Origin: Syntrophobacteria bacterium
GTDB lineage: Bacteria > Desulfobacterota > DSWW01
DNA: 8,742 nt
Direction of reading: 5' to 3'
NCBI GenBank assembly: GCA_030145435.1
Contig: JAQYVQ010000193.1
Span: 1 to 8,742 of the forward strand
The notes beneath the pieces are model-generated. The model was not told where the DNA came from and searched no databases. It worked only from the letters and a program-made list of their open reading frames with translations. Numbering within the stretch: position 1 is the stretch's first letter; every line of letters begins with the position of its first letter. This document shows, one piece after another, positions 1 through 5,142 of the stretch. The translations under genes and the position numbers were made by a program.

Positions 1-146
1 TAGACGATCCCCACGTGGTTCAAGTGACCTTCCTTGGGGAGCTTAAGGACAACGTGCCTTTCCTCCAGGACTTCCGCCGAAAGGCCGCTCGCCTTTATCC
101 ACGGAATGTTTCCTTCGATCATCGGCTTAAGCGTGCTGTAATCCAT
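1..146 (-). CDS. PaaI/DUF4442-like hotdog-fold thioesterase, 5' part only
   Basis: The first 48 codons of a minus-strand gene are present; the rest lies beyond the left edge. The start is ATG at 146-144, preceded by an AGGAG ribosome-binding site (complement of 154-158) with a 7-nt spacer, so the start is well supported. The peptide begins MDYSTLKPMIEGNIPW and continues to a segment with LNHVGIV at about residues 42-48. An N-H-[VL]-G pattern after a beta strand resembles the PaaI-type and YiiD C-terminal/DUF4442 acyl-CoA thioesterases, where it precedes the long central helix of the hotdog fold. The gene begins 48 nt after the mltD-like stop codon on the same strand with no terminator between, so the two are probably co-transcribed. 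The family assignment rests on a short N-terminus: the coding call is firm, the thioesterase call is tentative. Confidence 0.7.
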   Translation of the reverse strand, partial: MDYSTLKPMIEGNIPWIKASGLSAEVLEERHVVLKLPKEGHLNHVGIV

Positions 147-194
147 GGTTCATCTCCTGAATCCTGAACGAGACACCTTGGCAATCGGGAAGAG

Positions 195-1958
195 CTAATC
201 CGTAAGCGATCTCGGGTGCAGGGTGCGCAAGTCCGCGTTAAGGCGGATCTTCTTGTAGATCCGTAGTCGGAGCCCGGGACGTATGGGCTGGTGGATATCG
301 ATCTGGTTCCAGCGAGAAAGCTGGGCAACGGTTACATCGAATTCCCTGGCGATTTCCCAGAGGCTGTCTCCGGGCTTGACGGTGTAGCAGATCTCTTCTC
401 CCGGTCCGTCCGCAGGTGGGGCCTTGGCCACCTTGGGCGAGTCCTGCGGTGTAGGGCCTTTCAGCCAGACGACGATCTTCTGGCCCGGGCGAATGCGGGA
501 GGAGCTGTGTTTCCGGTTCCACTTCCTGAGGGAGGAGACGCTGACCCCATATCGGTGACTGATCAACCAGAGGGAATCCCCTGGTTCCACCACGTGAACG
601 ACCTTCCGATACCCCCTGCCGGAGAGGTCCGGCAGCTTGACCGGCTTCCGGGCCCTTGATTTCTGTGCGGTCACCTTGTAGCTGGCCGGGAGCGGGATGA
701 TCAGGCTCTTGCCTTCCCGTATCGAGTGCCGGCTCTTCAACCGGTTCATCGCCATGATCGAGGTCACGGAGATGCCGTACTGCTGGGCTATGTGGGACAA
801 GGTTTCGTTCTTGCGAATCCGGTGCCGGCGAAAGGTCAGGCGTTTCGCCGGATCGAGCTGGGAATAGTAGGCCAGGAACGACTCTTTGGTTCCCAGGGGG
901 ACCTTTACCTCGTAGTCCGGGTAGTCGGGGGGGGTGCAGCCTCGCAGAAGTTGGGGATTGAGCTGGTTCAACAGGGCGAGACTCTTGCCGCACCCTTTCG
1001 CGATGACGGCCAGGTCCGTGGCGTCCGGCACGGCGACCGTCTCGTACAGCAGGGGAGCATCGTACTCAACATCTGCAAAGCCGTAACGGCCTGGGTCTTT
1101 TGCGATCGTCAGGGCGGCGAGGAACTTCGGAACATAGTTCTTGGTCTCGCGCCGCAGATACCTGTACTTGGAGAGGTCCCAGAAGCACGTGCTGTCGTAC
1201 TTGCGGATCGCCCGCTTGAGCTTGCCTTCTCCCGCATTGTAGGCAGCCGCCGCCAGGTACCAGTCATCGAACAAGCCGTACAGGTTCTTCAAGTAGTGTG
1301 CGGCTGCCCGGGCCGATTTCTCCAGATCCCGCCGCTCATCGATCCACCAGTTGATGACGAGTCCGTACCTGCGGCCCGTTCCGGGGATGAACTGCCAGAT
1401 GCCCATCGCCTTGGCTCGAGAGTAGGCATACGGATTGAAGCCGCTCTCGATCAGGGCCAGGTAGACCAGGTCTTCCGGCAGGCCCTCTTCGCGCAGGATC
1501 TGCTTCATCCTTTGGGAATAACGGCCTGATCGGCTCAATCCCCTTTCCATCCACTGCTTCTGCGGTCCCTCGAACAACTCGATGAAGGCCTCGACCCTTT
1601 CGTTACTCACGACGGGCAAAACGGAGGAGTCGTCCTGGGGGAGTCCCGATTGCTCGAGTTCGGTGAGGAAGGTTACGTCCTCTGCCTCCCCCTGAGGAAT
1701 TTGCATCTCCGGGTGGAGGCTCGCATCCTCCTCCTTTTCCGCCCCAGCACCCACCTTGCCGGGCGGTTCGGCCGAGGCAAAGATCAACGCAGGGGTTCGG
1801 CCGTCACAGGAAGCCGATTCGATTGGGTGGGGTTGGGAATATCCTGGGGCCTGGCCGGTGTTCGAGGTCCATGAATGCTGGGAAGGCGAGGCGCAGCTTC
1901 CCAGGGCGAGGCCGAATACAAAAACCCAGCAAAGCATGTTTCTCAGGTGTCTAGCCAT
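195..1958 (-). CDS. mltD: MltD-like membrane-bound lytic murein transglycosylase lipoprotein with three LysM domains
   Basis: This 587-residue protein is a predicted outer-membrane lipoprotein that cleaves peptidoglycan glycan strands to 1,6-anhydromuramyl products. Residues 1-21 form a lipoprotein signal with lipobox LGSC (Cys22). Residues 23-110 are a low-complexity linker. The SLT (lysozyme-like) domain spans about 135-260, with the probable catalytic Glu171 in ALIESGFNPYAYS, then AMGIWQFIPGTGRRYGL, then AAYNAGEGKLKRA near 238-250; these are family-1 transglycosylase motifs. Three LysM peptidoglycan-binding modules follow at about 378-422, 452-498 and 522-568, the last two opening with V-x-PGDSLW. 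E. coli MltD is shorter (about 450 residues, two LysM), so this is an extended version. The start is ATG at 1958 with a weak AGGA a few nt upstream. Met8 is an alternative, but the upstream start supplies the basic n-region (MARHLRN). A thioesterase-like gene follows 48 nt downstream. The symbol is by homology of architecture only. Confidence 0.93.
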   Translation of the reverse strand: MARHLRNMLCWVFVFGLALGSCASPSQHSWTSNTGQAPGYSQPHPIESASCDGRTPALIFASAEPPGKVGAGAEKEEDASLHPEMQIPQGEAEDVTFLTELEQSGLPQDDSSVLPVVSNERVEAFIELFEGPQKQWMERGLSRSGRYSQRMKQILREEGLPEDLVYLALIESGFNPYAYSRAKAMGIWQFIPGTGRRYGLVINWWIDERRDLEKSARAAAHYLKNLYGLFDDWYLAAAAYNAGEGKLKRAIRKYDSTCFWDLSKYRYLRRETKNYVPKFLAALTIAKDPGRYGFADVEYDAPLLYETVAVPDATDLAVIAKGCGKSLALLNQLNPQLLRGCTPPDYPDYEVKVPLGTKESFLAYYSQLDPAKRLTFRRHRIRKNETLSHIAQQYGISVTSIMAMNRLKSRHSIREGKSLIIPLPASYKVTAQKSRARKPVKLPDLSGRGYRKVVHVVEPGDSLWLISHRYGVSVSSLRKWNRKHSSSRIRPGQKIVVWLKGPTPQDSPKVAKAPPADGPGEEICYTVKPGDSLWEIAREFDVTVAQLSRWNQIDIHQPIRPGLRLRIYKKIRLNADLRTLHPRSLTD

Positions 1959-2108
1959 GTTGTCCTGTGTCCAGAACAGCGGAAATGGAATGGGTGGATA
2001 TCCTGTAAGAATCTTTTCTTCTTATCGGATGATCTCCGTGAAAAGCTAAGCGTTTGCGCCGGCTCGGCCCCGGGTTCCTTGCGACAGGCCGACTCATTTT
2101 GAAACCTT

Positions 2109-2138
2109 GGTATACTAGATTCCTGAAGCCAAAAGCAA
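2109..2138 (-). promoter_or_regulatory. Possible sigma-70 promoter for the mltD-like gene
   Basis: On the minus strand TTGCTT (2138-2133) and TATACC (2114-2109) are separated by 18 nt. They match the TTGACA/TATAAT consensus at 3 and 4 of 6 positions. Transcription would begin near 2102 and leave an untranslated leader of about 140 nt before the ATG at 1958. The match is weak and could be chance; it is listed because it is the best candidate I find in this spacer. Confidence 0.22.
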
Positions 2139-2180
2139 CCCCCCCCCTGGAGGCCGTCGAGAAACGGTATTTTCAAGGCT

Positions 2181-2206
2181 AAAGGTCAAAGGTAAAAGGT
2201 CAAAGG
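2181..2206. repeat. Heptanucleotide tandem repeat, AAAGGTN orientation
   Basis: Three consecutive 7-nt units AAAGGTC, AAAGGTA, AAAGGTC are followed by a partial AAAGG. The tract is complementary to the second tract at 2279-2310, so the two could pair across a loop of about 72 nt. It lies downstream of the DUF488 gene and upstream of the mltD-like gene, both on the minus strand. Confidence 0.8.
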
Positions 2207-2278
2207 GGACCTCGCGATCAGGCGATGGATCTAGATTCGGACAGGTTCTTTGAATGTCCGCCCAGTGCCTTGTTTTTT

Positions 2279-2310
2279 CACCTTTCACCTTTCACCTTTT
2301 GCCTTTTGCC
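2279..2310. repeat. Heptanucleotide tandem repeat, CACCTTT orientation
   Basis: Three perfect CACCTTT units (2279-2285, 2286-2292, 2293-2299) are followed by TGCCTTT and a partial TGCC that abuts the DUF488 stop codon (2311-2313). Read on the minus strand the unit is AAAGGTG, the same core as the tract at 2181-2206 but in opposite orientation. The strict 7-nt period and strand asymmetry (pure pyrimidine except the A or G) show that it is a real repeat and not coding. Confidence 0.82.
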
Positions 2311-2925
2311 TCAGTAGTGCCGATCTGTCGCGCCGGGTCTTCTCTGTATGTACGCAATCTTCTTTCCCTGCACGTCGAAAGCCTTTTCAACGAGCCGGTC
2401 GAACGCCTGCCCCCCGTCGAACAGGTCCGGTTCGATCTCAAGCCGGTCTACGAGCCTCTTCTCGAAAGCCGTTTCGGATTCCAGGCTGCCGTCTTCCCGG
2501 ATGTGTTGAATGGAAATCCCCTCGTTGCGAAGATGCCGGCAGACGAGGATGCCTCGGTGGCAGTCCAGGGGGTCCCGTTCTGCGCACATGAGGGCGATGC
2601 GGTAGCGCCGGATGCCCTCCCGTATTCGCCGGAGGCCCTCCTGGAAGATGGGGAGCGCGGCGATGCGGTCGTGCTCGGCGCGTCCATCCACGTAACAGCT
2701 CGATTCCACGCGTCGGGCGCCCAGTTCCCTGCCGAGAAACACGTAGGCGATCTTCGCCTTCTTGAGGTCGGCTGCGAGAACTTCCTTGTTGAACTGGGGG
2801 TGAACCCTGGAGATTGGATGGGATCGGACGTCCACCAAAGCCGTGATGCCGTGGCTGCGAAGGAGGCGCAAGAAATCGAAGATCTTGTGGTCGGAATGCC
2901 CTATGGTGAAGAGTTCCCTCATCAT
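2311..2925 (-). CDS. DUF488 family protein
   Basis: This is a 204-residue predicted cytoplasmic protein of the DUF488 family, whose biochemical role is not established. Diagnostic motifs in order: TIGHS at 7-11, ALVDVRSHPISR at 29-40 followed by P-x-F, YVFLGRELG at 61-69, and LMCAERDPLDCHR at 112-124. That last segment has the conserved Cys114 and Cys122-His123-Arg124 that give the family a thiol- or metal-site look. No signal peptide or membrane segment is visible. I chose ATG at 2925; the next codon is also ATG (2922), and homologues usually begin M-x-x-x-[FY]-TIGHS. A TTG at 2943 in the same frame would add six residues (MWYARK) but is not supported by homologue starts. No Shine-Dalgarno sequence precedes the ATG, whereas an extended -10 element ends six nt upstream. 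The gene diverges from the metallo-hydrolase gene. Confidence 0.9.
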   Translation of the reverse strand: MMRELFTIGHSDHKIFDFLRLLRSHGITALVDVRSHPISRVHPQFNKEVLAADLKKAKIAYVFLGRELGARRVESSCYVDGRAEHDRIAALPIFQEGLRRIREGIRRYRIALMCAERDPLDCHRGILVCRHLRNEGISIQHIREDGSLESETAFEKRLVDRLEIEPDLFDGGQAFDRLVEKAFDVQGKKIAYIQRRPGATDRHY

Positions 2926-2931
2926 TTTTCG

Positions 2932-2940
2932 AGCATACCA
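2932..2940 (-). promoter_or_regulatory. Candidate extended -10 promoter for the DUF488 gene
   Basis: The minus strand reads TGGTATGCT, a TGn extension plus a 4-of-6 match to TATAAT. The -10 hexamer ends at 2932, so transcription would be expected at about 2925, which is the A of the preferred ATG. No convincing -35 hexamer lies 17 nt upstream. With no ribosome-binding site upstream of the gene, this would imply a leaderless mRNA. Confidence 0.3.
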
Positions 2941-2972
2941 CAACGACCCAGGAGCCGGTAGCCGGGCTCTCC

Positions 2973-3001
2973 TTGTGCCCTGTCCGGATAAGAGCTAAGA
3001 T
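2973..3001 (+). promoter_or_regulatory. Weak candidate promoter for the metallo-hydrolase gene
   Basis: TTGTGC (2973-2978) and TAAGAT (2996-3001) lie 17 nt apart, matching the sigma-70 consensus at 3 and 4 of 6 positions with ideal spacing. Transcription would start near 3008 and carry the long palindrome at 3046-3251 in a leader of about 255 nt. Sequence support alone is modest. Confidence 0.22.
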
Positions 3002-3045
3002 AGAAGACTTGGCTCGTTGTCCTGCCATCTTCTGCCGTGAAGTCC

Positions 3046-3251
3046 CTCGTGGGCGAACAGGCAGTCAGCGCCGTCTTTTCTGGCGTAGTTCGAGTTGCTC
3101 GGTGTTGCCCTGGGTTCCCTTGGAGATTTGCGCCGGGCGACTTCGGGGGAGGGAGAGACGGAGCCCAAGCAAATCGGAGAGGGAACCCAGGGCAGCACCG
3201 AATCGCGAAACCGTTCCGAAACACAGCGAACCTTCAGGGTCTCCCCACGAG
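3046..3251. repeat. Large imperfect palindrome (MITE/REP-like) upstream of the metallo-hydrolase gene
   Basis: Core arms 3099-3131 and 3169-3201 are inverted copies with 28 of 33 positions matching. They contain an uninterrupted shared block TGCCCTGGGTTCCCT and end in TCGGTG outside and ATTTGC inside; the loop is 37 nt. The outer ends also match: CTCGTGGG at 3046-3053 and its complement CCCACGAG at 3244-3251, with about 50 nt of weakly similar sequence on each side between outer and core blocks. Outer and inner pairs share nearly the same centre (about 3149), so the whole 206 bp looks like one decayed inverted-repeat unit. It ends 12 nt before the metallo-hydrolase start codon. It encodes no transposase and I could not identify a target-site duplication. 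Confidence 0.75.
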
Positions 3252-3266
3252 AGGACGAGCAAATTG
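3252..3266 (+). promoter_or_regulatory. Ribosome-binding site and TTG start of the metallo-hydrolase gene
   Basis: An AGGA element at 3252-3255 is followed after 8 nt by TTG at 3264-3266. No ATG or GTG in this frame lies between here and the conserved MBL core, so this pair decides the start. Confidence 0.6.
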
Positions 3267-4262
3267 GAGCCTTTTCCCAAGGTTGACAACGTCTGTGCGA
3301 TTGCGATCGACCTGCCCGGCTTTTCCGACCTGATTACGGCCAATGTCTATGCCGTCGGCTCGGGGCCACTGACCCTGATCGACGCGGCCCCCAAGTTCCC
3401 GGGGGCTTTCGAGACCTTGAAGGGTCAGCTCGAACAGGGTGGACGTGACCTGAACGATATCGAACGAATCATCTTCACCCATGGCCACGTCGATCATTTC
3501 GGGCTCGCGGCCCGGATCCGAGAGGAAGTGGGCCGCCCGATCCCGTGCTTCGTCCACGCCGAGGACGCATGGCGGGTGACCGCGGAAACGTACCGCGAGG
3601 AGATGTTCGACAAGGCGGGCGAGCGACTGATGGCCCTGGTGGACATGCCGCCGGAGGAGGTGGCGAAGATCAGGGAGCGCTTTTCCCTGTTCGCCATGCT
3701 CTGCGATCCGATCTTCGATGTGAAGGTGATGGAGGACGGTGATGTCTTCGAGGGCGACGACTATCGGCTCGAGGTGATCCACACACCGGGGCACACGCCG
3801 GGGACCTGCTGCCTGTACGAGACAAGGCAGAAGGTCCTGTACAGCGGGGACCACATCATCAAGCACATTACCCCCAACCCGTTGTTCGAGTTGAGAAAGG
3901 AGATCCTCCGGGATCCGGAGTACCAGAGCCTGAAGGAGTACATTCGCTCACTCGAGAAGGTGAAGGGGATCGATGCGAGGTATGTGTTTCCGGGACACGG
4001 GGCGTTCGTCGAAGACCTGCCGGAACTCATCCAGAGCTATCGAGGGCACCACCGGGAACGAATGGAGCGTATCTGGGGGGCCCTGAAGAAGAGTTCCCGT
4101 CCCCTCTACCATATCATCGACGAAGTGTTCGATTTCGTTCCCGAGTACGACGGCTTTCTGGCCATATCGGAGATCATGGTCCACCTGGAACTGCTGATCG
4201 AAGAAGGCCGCGCCGAACTCGCGGATCCGGGGCCTCCCTCTTACTACCGGGCGATCGGATGA
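3264..4262 (+). CDS. MBL-fold metallo-hydrolase with C-terminal winged-helix-like region
   Basis: This is a 332-residue predicted cytoplasmic hydrolase of the metallo-beta-lactamase superfamily, in the glyoxalase II/LACTB2-like group. The metal ligands are all present: THGHVDH (His73, His75, Asp77, His78), the second His of HTPGHTPG (His177), Asp196 in SGDH and His245 in FPGHG. An insertion rich in charged helices lies at about 100-150. The last 80 residues, after the MBL core, resemble the BLACT_WH winged helix found in LACTB2-type proteins. The substrate cannot be read from the sequence. I chose TTG at 3264 because AGGA lies 8 nt upstream and residues from here fit the family N-terminus. 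The open frame extends to 2973, but that stretch runs through a palindromic repeat and has no protein features. It is the only plus-strand gene in the window; its 3' end overlaps batE by 19 nt, tail to tail. Confidence 0.9.
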   Translation: MEPFPKVDNVCAIAIDLPGFSDLITANVYAVGSGPLTLIDAAPKFPGAFETLKGQLEQGGRDLNDIERIIFTHGHVDHFGLAARIREEVGRPIPCFVHAEDAWRVTAETYREEMFDKAGERLMALVDMPPEEVAKIRERFSLFAMLCDPIFDVKVMEDGDVFEGDDYRLEVIHTPGHTPGTCCLYETRQKVLYSGDHIIKHITPNPLFELRKEILRDPEYQSLKEYIRSLEKVKGIDARYVFPGHGAFVEDLPELIQSYRGHHRERMERIWGALKKSSRPLYHIIDEVFDFVPEYDGFLAISEIMVHLELLIEEGRAELADPGPPSYYRAIG

Positions 4263-5128
4263 TCCCGCGTCAAGGCCAACCGACCCCCTGACGGAGCGGC
4301 CACCCAGCCCTTCTTCCCGTCCGCGAGCACGATCTTCCACCACCCCTGCTCTTCGTCGAGGATCGTGAACTCCGCCCCCTCGTGAAGGACGAAAAGGGTG
4401 GTGTCGTTCCGGCTGAATCCGGCACGCACAGGGGCCTCATCCTCCAGAAGGACCCCTCCGGCGTTCCGGAAACTCTCTCTCGCCTTCATGCCCGCCGAAG
4501 CCCCGAGAACGAGGCTCACCAGCAGGGAGAGCCAGAGGGTCCATTTTGCCCACTCACTGTTCCGGTAAAGGTTGAAAAGGGCGGAGGACCAGAAAAGCAG
4601 GTTCAAGACGGCGAACGCGATGAGCAGCTCCCAAAGGTTCATCCCGAAGTACCAGAAGGCCAGGGTGTTCCAGAGTGAAGGGGAGGCCTCTTCGATGCGG
4701 TCCTTGGCAAGTGAACGGGCGTACTGGAGGTTTGCCTTCAGATCCCCGTCTCTCGGGAGCAGAAGGCTCGCCTTCTTGTAGTTCAGGATGGCCCTGCCGA
4801 GTTCCCCGATACGAATGTGGGTGTTCCCCAGGTTGAAGAAGACGTGCCCGTTGAGATGTCCACTCTCCACGATCATCTCGTACAGGCCTGCAGCCTCTTC
4901 ATACCGGTCCTCCATGTATGCCTGGTTGGCCAGGAACAGGAGGGAGTGAACATCCTCCGGGGCATGGGCCGTCGTTCCCCGGGAAGGTTCGGCTTCTTCC
5001 AGGGGGGTCCGCGCCCGCGCTTCCGTGGGGGTCGGCAGGGCCGGTGAGGGGATCCACAGGATCAGGAACAGGAGTGCCCAGGCCAGAGAGAGCCTTGTCG
5101 TGGTCTTATTGACAACCGGTTCGTTCAC
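4244..5128 (-). CDS. batE: BatE-like protein: TPR repeats, two membrane helices, C-terminal SH3-like domain
   Basis: This 294-residue protein is the last Bat gene in the visible operon. Residues about 12-32 form a signal peptide or N-terminal anchor. TPR-type helices span about 58-140, including LANQAYMEDRYEEAAGLYE and a second unit with FFNLGNTHIRIGELGRAI. Two hydrophobic helices follow at about 163-185 and 195-214. Residues 224-285 form an SH3-like fold with EDEAPVRAGFSRN, FVLHEGAEFTILDEEQGWW and GWV. This order is typical of BatE proteins, thought to act as periplasmic scaffolds with BatB/BatC. The start is GTG at 5128, supported by AGGA (complement of 5136-5139) 7 nt upstream, inside the 14-nt gap after batD. 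No terminator is visible: the stop (4244-4246) lies inside the 3' end of the opposing metallo-hydrolase gene. Confidence 0.88.
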   Translation of the reverse strand: MNEPVVNKTTTRLSLAWALLFLILWIPSPALPTPTEARARTPLEEAEPSRGTTAHAPEDVHSLLFLANQAYMEDRYEEAAGLYEMIVESGHLNGHVFFNLGNTHIRIGELGRAILNYKKASLLLPRDGDLKANLQYARSLAKDRIEEASPSLWNTLAFWYFGMNLWELLIAFAVLNLLFWSSALFNLYRNSEWAKWTLWLSLLVSLVLGASAGMKARESFRNAGGVLLEDEAPVRAGFSRNDTTLFVLHEGAEFTILDEEQGWWKIVLADGKKGWVAAPSGGRLALTRDHPIAR

Positions 5129-5142
5129 GATCTTTTCCTGCT

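Larger units (their letters stand above)
1959..2310. other. 352-nt intergenic spacer between DUF488 and mltD-like genes
   Basis: I see no convincing coding sequence here. The spacer holds a weak promoter candidate for the mltD-like gene (2109-2138), a run of nine C on the plus strand (2139-2147), and two oppositely oriented heptanucleotide repeat tracts (2181-2206 and 2279-2310). Between the tracts is a short 6-bp hairpin (CGGACA/TGTCCG, 2238-2260, 11-nt loop). Short open frames crossing the spacer have no recognisable protein features and overlap the ends of the neighbouring genes. Confidence 0.6.
2926..3263. other. 338-nt divergent intergenic region
   Basis: This region separates the DUF488 gene (minus) from the metallo-hydrolase gene (plus). 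It contains the two candidate promoters and the 206-bp palindrome, plus a small imperfect hairpin around 3003-3032 (AGAAGA pairing with TCTTCT). Several frames are open across it on both strands. Because the DNA is palindromic, opposite frames give similar peptides, a sign of non-coding repeat structure and not of a gene. Confidence 0.65.

Noticed and set aside
726..1529. Long plus-strand open frame (267 codons) opposite the mltD-like gene
   Set aside because: It is the shadow of a GC-rich gene: it lies wholly inside the SLT/LysM coding region, has no recognisable motif, and the opposite strand carries clear catalytic motifs.
2096..2116. Plus-strand extended -10 TGGTATACT as a promoter
   Set aside because: No suitable -35 hexamer lies upstream, and the first plus-strand gene is more than 1 kb away beyond the DUF488 gene.
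2238..2278. Plus-strand hairpin (CGGACA/TGTCCG) followed by a T-run at 2273-2278 as a terminator
   Set aside because: The T-run is more than 10 nt from the stem, the stem has only 6 bp with an 11-nt loop, and no plus-strand gene ends upstream of it.
2254..2961. Plus-strand open frame (235 codons) opposite DUF488
   Set aside because: It begins inside the heptanucleotide repeat region and covers the DUF488 gene, whose family motifs are unambiguous on the minus strand.
2922..3224. Small minus- and plus-strand frames across the palindrome as possible genes
   Set aside because: Similar peptides appear on both strands because the DNA is an inverted repeat; there are no convincing ribosome-binding sites or protein motifs.
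2973..3263. N-terminal 97-codon extension of the metallo-hydrolase as coding
   Set aside because: Composition and content do not resemble the protein. It crosses a palindromic repeat, and a good ribosome-binding site lies just before TTG 3264.
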